This document shows positions 8,721-17,666 of a stretch of DNA of 64,000 nucleotides, in pieces. The notes below the pieces were generated by a model that was given only the letters and a program-made list of their open reading frames with translations, was not told the origin of the DNA and did not search any database. Origin of the DNA: Paenibacillus sp. FSL H8-0548 (GTDB lineage Bacteria; Bacillota; Bacilli; Paenibacillales; Paenibacillaceae); assembly GCF_038630985.1 (NCBI RefSeq), contig NZ_CP152049.1, positions 1,259,501 to 1,323,500 of the forward strand, given 5' to 3'. Position 1 is the stretch's first letter, and each line of letters starts with the position of its first letter. Both the position numbers and the translations under genes were made by a program.

Positions 8721-10406
8721 TTGGAATGGATGATATGGCTAGACTTTATTATGTTTCTAGTGCTGTGCGGCTTATTTTTTTACGTGTATACCTCAAGCAC
8801 AGTTACATTGCTGCATCGTATATATTTATTTTTACATTCTGTTTTTATGGTTTGGACACTCTTTCAATTCGTGTCGCAGACGACGGATTCTACCCTTTAT
8901 AAACTATTTTATCTTTCGATTTCGTATACTGGACTCTCGCTGCTAGGAATAGGCTGGCTCATATTTATTATATTTCTTACCGGCCAATCGTATGTGATTC
9001 GAAAGAGCAGATTATTTATGATTGCGATTCCAGCGTTAATTTCGGTTGCAGTTGTCATTATCAATCCCGAGGGGCTGTTTCTTGGGATTAACGATCGCAT
9101 GCCTTCGTTTAAGCAGCTGCAGCACGGTCCGTTATATTGGATCATGATCTCGCAATTGGTTCTTTATGTAATCGCATCTTTTATTGTTATGTTTAAAAGT
9201 CTTCGGGGAGAGAACTCGGATCGGCAGCGCATACTCATAAAAACCGCAATCAACGGCATGTTTGTACTCGTTGTGTTTGCTCTTACAGATTTAATTGTTA
9301 ATGTTATTAGCGTTTATCAATTTAATAGATTTATTCCTTTAGTTTCAGTAGGGATGGCTGTTACTGCAATATACTTAGTGCATGCGATAAAACGCAATAA
9401 AGTGCTTGATATTATTCAAATCGTTCAACGGGATGTTATGAATACGATGTCAATGGGTATTATTGTTCTTGACGAGAATGACACCATTCTTGATGTGAAC
9501 AAAATAATGAGGTCCATTGTTCGGCTTCGCATAGGTGATAAGTTTAATCCTTCGCTGTTTGTCTCCCAATTTAAGAAGGACACTGTCGATGAGTTTACTG
9601 CAATGATAGAAGCGCATCGGAAGCGGCCGCAGGATCGGCTGGAAACTGAAATTGCTGTTCAATTTGACAAGTATCAGCATATCATCGTTCAGTCTGCGCC
9701 TATATTGGACAACAAGAAAACGCTCGTCGGCAGACTGCTCACCTTTCAGGATGTGACGGAGCTTAGGCTGCTGGTTCAGGAAACGAAGGATCAGAATGAT
9801 CAGCTGCAGGATCGAAATCGCGACCTCCTCCTTATGCAGGACGAGCTGTTTCAAGCGAATAAAAAGCTTGAACAGATGGCGATTACTGATGGATTGACGG
9901 GCTGCTTCAACCGACGTTATTTGCTGCATCAGCTTGAGCAAGAGGTCGTTACCAACATTCGCTTCGGCGTTCCCTTTTCTATTTTTTTGTTCGATCTCGA
10001 TCATTTTAAATCGATCAATGACACGTATGGCCATGTAGTTGGCGACGAGGTGCTGTGCAGTACGGTTGATGCGGTAAGAAGCTCGCTTCGCTATACAGAT
10101 GTATTGGCACGTTATGGAGGAGAAGAATTTACCGTTTATTTACCACATACGAACCGAGAGCAAGCGGAGCTCATTGCCGAGCGGTTGATGACGGCGGTAG
10201 AATGCAATCGGGTAAACACAGGGCAGGGAGATCAGTCGGTGTCGGTCACGATAAGTATGGGCGTGATAACGATCGAGCATTTTGAGCCGTATGATCTCAC
10301 AGATCCAAAAGCCTTTATGCGCGAGCTGCTTGCACAAGCAGACGCTGCGTTGTATGAGGCCAAGTTTAATGGGCGAAATCGAATCGTCAAGCGTAAACTC
10401 GCCTAG
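8721..10406 (+). CDS. Membrane-bound diguanylate cyclase (7TM sensor, PAS, GGDEF)
   Basis: Makes the second messenger cyclic di-GMP. The first 230 residues hold about seven membrane segments of the histidine-kinase-type 7TM sensor. A PAS-like domain follows (about 235-350, starting MGIIVLDENDTILDVN), then a coiled linker. The C-terminal GGDEF domain has the active-site variant GGEEF near residue 466 and an intact inhibitory RxxD site (RYTD) just before it, so it is predicted active and product-inhibited. The first visible start is taken; upstream ribosome-site evidence is weak. The next gene encodes an HD-GYP protein, so the pair forms a cyclic-di-GMP module. Confidence 0.92.
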   Translation: MEWMIWLDFIMFLVLCGLFFYVYTSSTVTLLHRIYLFLHSVFMVWTLFQFVSQTTDSTLYKLFYLSISYTGLSLLGIGWLIFIIFLTGQSYVIRKSRLFMIAIPALISVAVVIINPEGLFLGINDRMPSFKQLQHGPLYWIMISQLVLYVIASFIVMFKSLRGENSDRQRILIKTAINGMFVLVVFALTDLIVNVISVYQFNRFIPLVSVGMAVTAIYLVHAIKRNKVLDIIQIVQRDVMNTMSMGIIVLDENDTILDVNKIMRSIVRLRIGDKFNPSLFVSQFKKDTVDEFTAMIEAHRKRPQDRLETEIAVQFDKYQHIIVQSAPILDNKKTLVGRLLTFQDVTELRLLVQETKDQNDQLQDRNRDLLLMQDELFQANKKLEQMAITDGLTGCFNRRYLLHQLEQEVVTNIRFGVPFSIFLFDLDHFKSINDTYGHVVGDEVLCSTVDAVRSSLRYTDVLARYGGEEFTVYLPHTNREQAELIAERLMTAVECNRVNTGQGDQSVSVTISMGVITIEHFEPYDLTDPKAFMRELLAQADAALYEAKFNGRNRIVKRKLA

Positions 10407-10428
10407 TATAGAAAGATATACTAGGCGC
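10403..10428 (+). terminator. Hairpin at the end of the GGDEF gene
   Basis: A perfect 10-bp stem (GCCTAGTATA/TATACTAGGC) includes the stop codon. The T-rich stretch comes about 10 bases later, so it is an imperfect terminator candidate. Confidence 0.45.
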
Positions 10429-10535
10429 ATTAGGTTCTTTTTAATACTCTTTGCATAGTCAGTTAGACTCTGATCTGATAAAATAGAGCTATCCCTTTAC
10501 AAGCGCTATAACTATCAAAGGCGGGAACTAATCTA

Positions 10536-11618
10536 ATGAGAAAAGTGCAAATTGGAATGGTCAAGCCAGGTGATAAGGTGGCAAAATCCATATTTCAAGA
10601 AAATGGAAGCGTGCTTTTAGGGGAAGGCGTTGAGCTAAGCGATCGATATATCGAACGGCTGCGCAACTTAGGCATTGATTTTCTATTCATTGAAGACGGA
10701 TTGACGATAGATCTAATGCCAGAGGATACCATTCGAGAAGAAACACGTAAGCAGGCTGTAGATACGATCTATAAAACAATGAACTCCTTTAAGGATCAAA
10801 CTTCATCAAAGGGACGCACAATAGCTCCAGATATGGGGCGTAATTTTCGAGCCGTATTCGGGCAAATTATGCAGGATTTATCATCAAGACCTAATATGCT
10901 CGTCAATTTAACGAGTATTCATGCGATGGATGCCTATTTATTTCAGCATTCCTTTAACGTGGCAGTGTTGGCCGGCATTATGGGAATGGCGAAGGGCTTT
11001 AATCGCAATCAACTGGAGGAGCTTGGCATTGGCGCATTGCTCTTCGATATCGGGATGACAAAGCTGCCCCCGAAGCTGCTCACTCACACAGGCAGTTTTT
11101 CAGCGGAGGAGCGTAATCTTATAAACGGTCATCCAAAGGATGGCTTTGATATATTGCGTAAATATCATGATATATCTATTGTTTCTGCTCATTGTGCGCT
11201 TCAGCATCATGAGCGGTTTAATGGATCAGGTTATCCTCGGGGACTCAAGGAAAACGAAATTCACATGTATGCCCAAATTGTTGGGCTGGCAGATACGTTT
11301 GATGCTTTAACCTCGCCAAGACCTTATCGGAAGCGTTATACATCCAGTGAGGCTATCGAGTTTTTATTTGCTGCTGGTGGTACCTTTTTCGATTTGGAGC
11401 TCATTAAGCTTTTTTGTCGACACATCTCGATATATCCTGTATCGACCTCACTTTTGCTTAGCACTGGTCAGATTGGCGTCGTATCGGAAAACAACGAGCT
11501 AGCCGTTCATCGACCTCGCGTACGCATTATTATGGAGTCTAACGGTGCTCAGCCCGAATCACCATATGAGATAGAGTTAAAGGATCAGCTGCATATAACG
11601 ATTGTTAAAGAGCTGTAG
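10536..11618 (+). CDS. HD-GYP domain protein with a degenerate HD dyad
   Basis: A 360-residue protein of the HD-GYP cyclic-di-GMP phosphodiesterase family. The N-terminal 60 residues match the usual DUF3391-like start (VKPGDKVAKSIF). The HD-GYP core begins near residue 130. HHERFNGSGYPRG (GYP motif) and the ADTFDAL segment are intact, but the position normally occupied by the HD dyad in LHDIGK reads LFDIGM: Phe170 replaces the metal-ligand His and Met replaces the Lys. It may be catalytically impaired and act as a sensor. It follows the diguanylate cyclase by 130 bp. Confidence 0.9.
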   Translation: MRKVQIGMVKPGDKVAKSIFQENGSVLLGEGVELSDRYIERLRNLGIDFLFIEDGLTIDLMPEDTIREETRKQAVDTIYKTMNSFKDQTSSKGRTIAPDMGRNFRAVFGQIMQDLSSRPNMLVNLTSIHAMDAYLFQHSFNVAVLAGIMGMAKGFNRNQLEELGIGALLFDIGMTKLPPKLLTHTGSFSAEERNLINGHPKDGFDILRKYHDISIVSAHCALQHHERFNGSGYPRGLKENEIHMYAQIVGLADTFDALTSPRPYRKRYTSSEAIEFLFAAGGTFFDLELIKLFCRHISIYPVSTSLLLSTGQIGVVSENNELAVHRPRVRIIMESNGAQPESPYEIELKDQLHITIVKEL

Positions 11619-11627
11619 GCCGTTATT

Positions 11628-11660
11628 TGAAATATAAGAAAGTATAAGTTTCACATTATA
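11628..11660. repeat. Structured intergenic repeat (copy 2, partial)
   Basis: GAAATATAAGAAAGTATAAG followed by TTTCACATTA repeats the box at 3941-3972 with one mismatch and then diverges. A possible loose stem with a run of T (about 11660-11716) follows and may terminate the HD-GYP transcript. Confidence 0.5.
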
Positions 11661-11799
11661 GGGAGCCTTTCGATTGTCGGCATATTTTGCGACACTTGGG
11701 ACGGCTTCTTTTTTTGCAATAATGACAGTCTTGCTTTATATCTAGAAGTGTTTAAGGTAAAATAATGAGAAATAGAGCTAATAGAGGATGTGTTTCCAA

Positions 11800-12669
11800 A
11801 TGGGGTCAAAACAGCACCACAAACTGTCCAAGCTCGAAATGCTGCGAAGAGCGCTTTTTATTACACTAGGTGCGGGGCTAGTATCGGTTGGTCTGGAAAT
11901 TTTCCTCGTTCCCAACCGTATTGTAGATGGTGGTATTGTCGGTATATCGATTATGGTTTCCCATTTGTCTGCCTTGCCTCTTGGTATTTTTCTATTTCTT
12001 TTTAATCTTCCATTTTTGTTTCTAGGCTATAAGCAAATTGGAAAGACCTTTGCTGTTTCAACACTGTACGGCGTTACGGTGATGTCGATTGGGACGTTGC
12101 TGCTTCATCCGGTCCCGCCACTCACGGTTGAACCGTTTTTAGCTGCTATTTTTGGCGGTGTTATTTTAGGTATAGGCGTAGGGATAGTGATCCGATTTGG
12201 GGGCTCGCTCGACGGTACCGAAATTATTGCGATTGTATTCAACAAAAGACTGCCATTATCTGTTGGCGAGACGGTGATGTTCTTTAATCTGTTTATTCTC
12301 GGCAGCGCGGGTTTCGTATTCGGTTGGGATCGTGCGATGTATTCGCTTATTGCGTATTACATTGCGTACAAATTGATTGATATTACGATAGAGGGCTTCG
12401 ACGAATCGAAGGCGGTCTGGATTATTAGCGATGAAGCGAAGGAGATCGGAGCAGCCATCATGAGCCGGCTGGGCCGAGGTGTCACTTATTTGCACGGGGA
12501 AGGCGGCTTTACCGGCGGCAGCAAACGAGTGATCTTCTGCGTAATAACGCGGCTGGAGGAAGCGAAGATGAAGTCGATCGTTCATGAGCTAGACCCTCTA
12601 GCGTTTCTTGCTGTCGGAAATATTCATGATGTGAAAGGCGGACGGTTTAAGAAAAGGGATATTCACTAA
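11800..12669 (+). CDS. YitT family membrane protein
   Basis: A 289-residue integral membrane protein: an N-terminal YitT domain with about five or six membrane helices (for example FITLGAGLVSVGLEIFLVP, AAIFGGVILGIGVGIVI) and a C-terminal cytosolic DUF2179 domain ending DPLAFLAVGNIHDVKGGRFKKR. The family has no confirmed transport substrate. The ATG at 11800 is preferred because the GAGG ribosome site lies 12 bases upstream; the ATG at 11788 would sit directly on that site. Confidence 0.9.
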   Translation: MGSKQHHKLSKLEMLRRALFITLGAGLVSVGLEIFLVPNRIVDGGIVGISIMVSHLSALPLGIFLFLFNLPFLFLGYKQIGKTFAVSTLYGVTVMSIGTLLLHPVPPLTVEPFLAAIFGGVILGIGVGIVIRFGGSLDGTEIIAIVFNKRLPLSVGETVMFFNLFILGSAGFVFGWDRAMYSLIAYYIAYKLIDITIEGFDESKAVWIISDEAKEIGAAIMSRLGRGVTYLHGEGGFTGGSKRVIFCVITRLEEAKMKSIVHELDPLAFLAVGNIHDVKGGRFKKRDIH

Positions 12670-12693
12670 TGATGATAAGAAGGAGATCAGGCT

Positions 12694-13764
12694 TTGGACG
12701 AGTTTGCGAGTATTCAGCACTGGACAGCTGGCAGACAGGCTGATGAGTGGCAGCGAAAGCGCGGGGTTGTCATCGGTATCGGTGATGACACTGCGGTGGT
12801 TGATCCTGCTTCGGCATCGGTTGGCGTAGCCGGGCCGAGTCGGCTGCTGCTGGCGGTCGACACGATGGTGGAGACCGTCCACTTCAAGGAGTCGACGATG
12901 CGGGACGAGGATGTCGGCTATAAGGCGCTTGCGGCCAACATCAGCGACATTGCCGCGATGGGGGGCGTGCCCTTGCATGCGCTCGTATCGGTCAGCGTAC
13001 CGCCCTCGTACACGCCAGAGCGGATGCGGAGGCTGTATGACGGGCTGTACGAATGCGCCGAGCGCTACGGGGTTGCTCTTGTAGGCGGCGATACGACGTC
13101 GTCGCCGCAGCACTTGGTTGTTGCCGTGACGGTGACGGGAACCGTGGAGGCGGGGCGTGAGCTGCTTCGCTCCGGGGCGAAGCCGGGCGATGCGGTGTTT
13201 GTGACCGGCGCCGTAGGCAGGTCGGCGGCCGGTCTTCATGCGCTGCTCGCCGAGGAGACGAGGGGAGGCGCGCGCGGTTTGGAAGCGGGCGAAGCCGGAC
13301 CGCTTCAGGCGGTTGCGCCGCTGGTGCAGGCGCATCAGCGGCCTGCGCCCTCTGTAAGAGCGGGCAGGCTGCTGCTTGAGCGGGGGAGCTGCCGCTCGCT
13401 CAATGATGTAAGCGATGGCCTAGCCAGCGAGGCATGGGAGCTGGCGGAAGCTTCAGGGCTTCGCCTAGTTCTTCGTGAGAAGCTTATGCCTAGAAGCGGG
13501 AGCATGGCAGCTTACGCAGCAAGTGTTGGCATAGATTCGCTGGAGTGGATGCTATATGGCGGAGAGGATTACGTCTTGCTGGGAACGATGGCTGCTGAGG
13601 ATGCCGAAGCGATGAAAGTCGTTTTTCATCAAGAGGGCATTCCTTTTTTTATTATCGGGGAAACCGAGGCTGGCGAGCCTGAAGTAGAGCTTGTTCGCAG
13701 TGATCAAAACGATGAGAAGCGAGTGAAGCTAAAGAAACGCGGATACAATCATTTTTTGTCATGA
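12694..13764 (+). CDS. thiL: Thiamine-monophosphate kinase
   Basis: Phosphorylates thiamine monophosphate to thiamine pyrophosphate using ATP. The N-terminal GIGDDTAVV, LLLAVDTMVETVHF and KALAANISDIAAMGG motifs, together with VGGDTTSSPQ and NDVSDGLASEAWELAE, are characteristic of the AIR-synthase/ThiL fold. The start is TTG with AAGGAGAT eight bases upstream. The middle of the gene is more GC-rich than its surroundings. It heads the thiL-tsaE-tsaB-rimI-tsaD cluster, the same order as ydiA-ydiE of B. subtilis. Confidence 0.95.
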   Translation: MDEFASIQHWTAGRQADEWQRKRGVVIGIGDDTAVVDPASASVGVAGPSRLLLAVDTMVETVHFKESTMRDEDVGYKALAANISDIAAMGGVPLHALVSVSVPPSYTPERMRRLYDGLYECAERYGVALVGGDTTSSPQHLVVAVTVTGTVEAGRELLRSGAKPGDAVFVTGAVGRSAAGLHALLAEETRGGARGLEAGEAGPLQAVAPLVQAHQRPAPSVRAGRLLLERGSCRSLNDVSDGLASEAWELAEASGLRLVLREKLMPRSGSMAAYAASVGIDSLEWMLYGGEDYVLLGTMAAEDAEAMKVVFHQEGIPFFIIGETEAGEPEVELVRSDQNDEKRVKLKKRGYNHFLS

Positions 13765-13768
13765 ACGG

Positions 13769-14266
13769 GTGAATCGAATGGAACAAAAGGTAAGCCATGC
13801 CATATGGCTGGCACAGACAGAACAGGATACAGTCGCTTTAGCTCAGGAGCTTGCGTTAAGGGCAAAGCCAGGAATGCTGCTTGCTTTAGACGGCGACCTG
13901 GGCGCGGGCAAAACAAGATTTTCGCAAGCCTTTGCCGCAGCAATTGGGGTAAAGGGCATTGTAAATAGTCCGACTTTTACAATTATTAAGGAATACGAAG
14001 GGGAGCAGCTCCCCTTTTATCATATGGATGTATATCGACTTTCGCTGGAGGAAGCTGACGAGCTGGGACTCGATGATTATTTTTATGGCGAGGGCGTTAC
14101 GATTGTTGAATGGGCAAGCTTGATCAAGGAGCTGCTGCCGGAAGGCCGGCTGGAGCTGTATATTGAGCATCTTGGCGATGAATCGAGGCGTATCCAGCTG
14201 ACTGGCTATGGCGAAATCTATGCGAGCTGGTGCGAAGCCGTTAATAAGATAGGAGCAGGAAAATGA
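13769..14266 (+). CDS. tsaE: tRNA t6A biosynthesis ATPase TsaE
   Basis: ATPase that works with TsaB and TsaD to place the threonylcarbamoyl group on A37 of ANN-decoding tRNAs. The Walker A motif GDLGAGKT is at residues 42-49, [10 protein letters not shown] follows, and the HMDVYRL and VEWASLI motifs are present. The first possible start is a GTG four bases after thiL; an ATG at 13778 is an alternative. It overlaps tsaB by four bases, indicating translational coupling. Confidence 0.95.
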   Translation: MNRMEQKVSHAIWLAQTEQDTVALAQELALRAKPGMLLALDGDLGAGKTRFSQAFAAAIGVKGIVNSPTFTIIKEYEGEQLPFYHMDVYRLSLEEADELGLDDYFYGEGVTIVEWASLIKELLPEGRLELYIEHLGDESRRIQLTGYGEIYASWCEAVNKIGAGK

Positions 14267-15081
14267 GAATTGAGCAGAACTATCAATCGGTGACGATTTT
14301 GGCTTTAGATACAGCAACAGCAGCGATGGCGGCTGCCATTGTTAGCGGAGAAGATGTGCGGGCTGAAATTCAAACATGGGCAGAGAGAAACCACTCGGTT
14401 CATGTTGTGTCCCATATTAAAGAAATGCTCATCAAGAGCGGACTTGCAGAAGAAAGCATCGATGCGATTGCCGTTGGCAACGGGCCAGGCTCCTATACAG
14501 GGATGCGTATCGCGGTGTCTGTCGCGAAGACACTCGCTTGGGTGTGGAATAAGCCGCTTGTCGCAGTATCCAGTCTGGAGGCCATTGCTTATGGCGCATG
14601 GCATCATGCACTCGAAGAGCAGGCTGAGGGGGCGAAGGCTGCGGCTGGCGAGCACTGGGTGCTGCCCATTATGGATGCGAGACGCGGACAAGTGTATTCA
14701 GCTGGCTTCTCGATGTCTGCCGAAGGGCGCTGGAGTCGCTGGACACCGGATGGCGTAAGGCTCATGAAGGATTTTGTGGAACAGCTGGAGCAGCGCTTGG
14801 CGGCTGAGCCGTCAGGTGCGGTCAAGAGCATATCGCTTGTGGGAGATCTATCGCTTCATGAGCAAGGAGCAGAGCAGCTGCAGCAGATTGGAGCAGCTGC
14901 AGGCGTAATCGTGCGTCTACAGCCTTTTGTTCAAGAGGGAAAATGGATTGCAAGGCTAGGCCGTATAAAGCTCGAAGCTGGTCAGATAGAAGACCCGCAT
15001 CTATTAATTCCCAACTATACACAGCTTACCGAAGCTGAGGTGGTATGGAAGGCCAAGCAGGAGGGTGGGGCTAAGGTATGA
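14263..15081 (+). CDS. tsaB: tRNA t6A biosynthesis protein TsaB
   Basis: Non-catalytic partner of TsaD in t6A synthesis, with an ASKHA fold. ILALDTATAAMAAAI is the N-terminal strand motif, NHSVHVVSHIKEML matches the family, and VGNGPGSYTGMRIAVS is the diagnostic central motif. At 272 residues it is slightly longer than typical because of an insertion rich in Ala and Glu around residues 110-130. It overlaps both neighbours by four bases. Confidence 0.95.
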   Translation: MRIEQNYQSVTILALDTATAAMAAAIVSGEDVRAEIQTWAERNHSVHVVSHIKEMLIKSGLAEESIDAIAVGNGPGSYTGMRIAVSVAKTLAWVWNKPLVAVSSLEAIAYGAWHHALEEQAEGAKAAAGEHWVLPIMDARRGQVYSAGFSMSAEGRWSRWTPDGVRLMKDFVEQLEQRLAAEPSGAVKSISLVGDLSLHEQGAEQLQQIGAAAGVIVRLQPFVQEGKWIARLGRIKLEAGQIEDPHLLIPNYTQLTEAEVVWKAKQEGGAKV

Positions 15082-15566
15082 AAGTTGACGTAAACACGCT
15101 CGTTTATCGTTCGATGACGATGGCCGACATTCCTCATATTGTTTCCATTGAGCAGGAAGCGTTCTCGAGTCCATGGACCACGGAGGCGTTTACGAACGAG
15201 TTGACGAACAACTTATTTGCACGTTATATGATTATGGAATATGAGGGACAAGTGATCGGCTATGGCGGCATGTGGATTATTATGGACGAAGCACATGTGA
15301 CGAATATCGCAGTACAGGTCGATTACCGGGGACAGGGGCTCGGCAACTGCTTGCTGGGTGAGCTGCAGCGAACGGCGGTTTTTTTTGGTGCTGTCAAAAT
15401 GACGCTCGAGGTGCGGCCTTCCAACGAAATTGCGCAGCGGCTCTATCGGAAATACGGCTTTGAGCCGGCGGGCATTCGCCCAAGGTACTACTCCGACAAC
15501 AATGAAGATGCGCTTATTATGTGGGCGGTGCTTGAACATGAGCAGTCCAAAGCAGGGGAGCAATGA
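15078..15566 (+). CDS. rimI: Ribosomal protein S18-alanine N-acetyltransferase
   Basis: A GNAT-family acetyltransferase of 162 residues. [22 protein letters not shown] carries the acetyl-CoA-binding Q/RxxGxG/A motif, and [19 protein letters not shown] is the RimI signature. It acetylates the N-terminal alanine of S18 in E. coli; in Bacillota the substrate is assumed by homology. It overlaps tsaB and tsaD by four bases each. Confidence 0.94.
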   Translation: MKVDVNTLVYRSMTMADIPHIVSIEQEAFSSPWTTEAFTNELTNNLFARYMIMEYEGQVIGYGGMWIIMDEAHVTNIAVQVDYRGQGLGNCLLGELQRTAVFFGAVKMTLEVRPSNEIAQRLYRKYGFEPAGIRPRYYSDNNEDALIMWAVLEHEQSKAGEQ

Positions 15567-16648
15567 ACGTGAGTCAGTCACAGAAGTCAGCAAATGCGCT
15601 GCTATCGAATGACCTTATTTTGGCTATTGAAACCAGCTGCGACGAGACATCGGCAGCTGTTATTCGCGGCGGCAAGCATATATTATCTAACGTAGTATCG
15701 AGTCAAATTGAAATTCATGAGCGCTACGGAGGCGTCGTGCCGGAGATTGCCTCGCGCAAGCATGTAGAATCCATTACGCTGATCATTGAGCAGGCCGTTC
15801 AAGAATCAGGCTATACGCTGAAGGATATGGCGGCGATTGCAGTGACGCAGGGTCCTGGTCTTGTAGGCGCGCTGCTTGTAGGCGTCGTTGCAGCCAAAAG
15901 CTTATCGATGGCGCTAGATATTCCGTTGATCGGTACCCATCATATCGCAGGACATATTTATGCCAATGAGCTTGTTCATGACATCGTATACCCATGTATG
16001 GCGCTTGTTGTATCAGGCGGACATACGGAACTTGTGCTGATGGAAAGTGAAGGTGACTTTCAAGTGGTCGGCCGTACTAGAGACGATGCTGTCGGTGAGG
16101 CTTATGATAAAGTGGCAAGGGCGCTGCATCTGCCCTACCCAGGTGGACCGCATATCGACAAGCTTGCGATAGAAGCAGAGGAATCCATCGTCTTGCCTCG
16201 CGCATGGCTGGAAGCTGATAGCTTTGACTTTAGCTTCAGCGGATTAAAATCGGCGGTGCTTGCGGTCATTAATCAGACGAAAATGAAAGGTCTGGTGCTT
16301 AATGAGGGAGCATTAGCACGCGGCTTTCAGGAATCGGTTACGGAGGTGCTCGTAACGAAAGCGCTGCGCGCGGTTCGTCAGTTCGGTGCGAAGCAGCTGC
16401 TGCTATGCGGTGGTGTTGCGGCCAATCGCGGTTTGCGCGCTGCCTTAACGGCTCGCTGTGAATCAGAACGGGTACCGCTGCTCATTCCGCCTAATTCTCT
16501 CTGTACGGATAATGCAGCTATGATTGGAGCAGCGGCGTATCTTAAGCTGAAGCGCTCGGAATTTACAGACCTCGACATGAAGGCAGATCCTGGTTTTTCA
16601 CTAGAGAGCTGGTCTGTGGGCGGATCGAATCAGAGCACGATAAAGTAA
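15563..16648 (+). CDS. tsaD: tRNA N6-threonylcarbamoyladenosine transferase TsaD
   Basis: Transfers the threonylcarbamoyl group to A37 of tRNA. Of 361 residues, the core begins [16 protein letters not shown]. The metal-binding HIAGH motif (His127, His131) and [21 protein letters not shown] and [10 protein letters not shown] are all present. This is the former gcp. It ends the tsa cluster; a new promoter for the leuA leader begins about 40 bp downstream. Confidence 0.97.
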   Translation: MNVSQSQKSANALLSNDLILAIETSCDETSAAVIRGGKHILSNVVSSQIEIHERYGGVVPEIASRKHVESITLIIEQAVQESGYTLKDMAAIAVTQGPGLVGALLVGVVAAKSLSMALDIPLIGTHHIAGHIYANELVHDIVYPCMALVVSGGHTELVLMESEGDFQVVGRTRDDAVGEAYDKVARALHLPYPGGPHIDKLAIEAEESIVLPRAWLEADSFDFSFSGLKSAVLAVINQTKMKGLVLNEGALARGFQESVTEVLVTKALRAVRQFGAKQLLLCGGVAANRGLRAALTARCESERVPLLIPPNSLCTDNAAMIGAAAYLKLKRSEFTDLDMKADPGFSLESWSVGGSNQSTIK

Positions 16649-16688
16649 CCCCGATAAAAAATATTTGGTGGAAATTGTGAAAATGGAA

Positions 16689-16717
16689 TTGACAGACTAT
16701 TTCTTAAGGCATATAAT
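16689..16717 (+). promoter_or_regulatory. Sigma-A promoter of the leuA leader
   Basis: TTGACA and TATAAT are perfect consensus hexamers separated by exactly 17 bases. Transcription would start near 16724, just upstream of the first T-box. Confidence 0.85.
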
Positions 16718-16763
16718 AAGCCACAATACTTCACACTTTAATCTCATAACTTACAAACGCAAA

Positions 16764-17129
16764 GAACAGGAACAGTAAAGCTTGTCCGGGAAAGTCATTA
16801 GCGCATATATGAATGAGCTTCATTTATACATCGCTGTGACACAGAGAGCTGCGGGATGGTGCAACGCAGTCGAAGGATGCTTGAAGCTCACCTGGGAGCG
16901 GAGCAATGGAAACGATGGCGGCATGAACAAATGCGAATAAGCCATGCAGGTACATTGTTACGGTTAACCACCGTGATCAGGTGCATGTGAGTCAACATCC
17001 GGAGTTGGCCATATGCTTAAGTTGGGCTTTCCTGCTCGTTTGTGAGTGAATGGGAGTCAACAAGGGTGGTACCGCGCGGGTCTTTTATAGCCTGTCGTCT
17101 CTTGATTCAAGAGACGACAGGCTTTTCTT
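16764..17129 (+). ncRNA. T-box riboswitch 1 (Leu specifier)
   Basis: The stem I apex (AGAGAGCTGCGGG ... GCAACGCAG) is followed by a specifier loop GAA-G-CTC-A with the Leu codon CTC at 16887-16889. The T-box core GGGTGGTACCGCG has the acceptor-pairing TGGT at 17067-17070, whose variable base U suits a tRNA with discriminator A. A 17-bp terminator stem (17089-17123, AGCCTGTCGTCTCTTGA and complement) ends in a T-run. Uncharged tRNA-Leu should favour readthrough. Confidence 0.92.
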
Positions 17130-17211
17130 GTTGTCTAGGCAGTGGAGTAGCTGACCATCAAAGCAAATATACAAACAAATTAAAGTATACAACATAGAGT
17201 AAAAACGCTAT

Positions 17212-17577
17212 GAACAGGAGTAGTAGAACATTAGGCTGGCAAAGCGAATTTCAGTCTATCTTATCGCATTGCGATAAGATGGGAACGTTGAAATCGTGCA
17301 GAGAGCTGCGGGGTGGTGCGACGCAGTCGAAGCTGAGGTTTGAATCTCGCCTGGGAGCGGAACGATGGAAAACAGCTTGTCATCTGACATGCGCCTACAT
17401 CGTTACGGTTAGCCGCCGTCATCGGGCATTTAAGCGGGCATGGAATCCCGCAGCAAGCAGTAAGGCTGTCGATTGGCAGCTGAGCAATGCTTCTGCATCA
17501 GGTTCCGGTCAATTAGAGTGGTACCACGGCAGCGTAAGCTCGTCGTCTCTTACAAGGAGACGGCGAGCTTTTTTTAT
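17212..17577 (+). ncRNA. T-box riboswitch 2 (Leu specifier)
   Basis: A second complete leader begins 80 bases after the first terminator. It has AGAGAGCTGCGGGG, specifier GAA-T-CTC-G with CTC at 17346-17348, the T-box core GAGTGGTACCACGG with TGGT at 17519-17522, and terminator stem AAGCTCGTCGTCTC/GAGACGGCGAGCTT followed by T at 17536-17577. No promoter is evident between the two leaders, so they act in series on one transcript. Confidence 0.9.
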
Positions 17578-17666
17578 GCAAATTTTTAGCAAGTACTATC
17601 GCTTCTTGTTCAATGAGGTGCCGCTAATGGCTAAGATAACTAACCAAAACTTAGGAGGAATTAACG

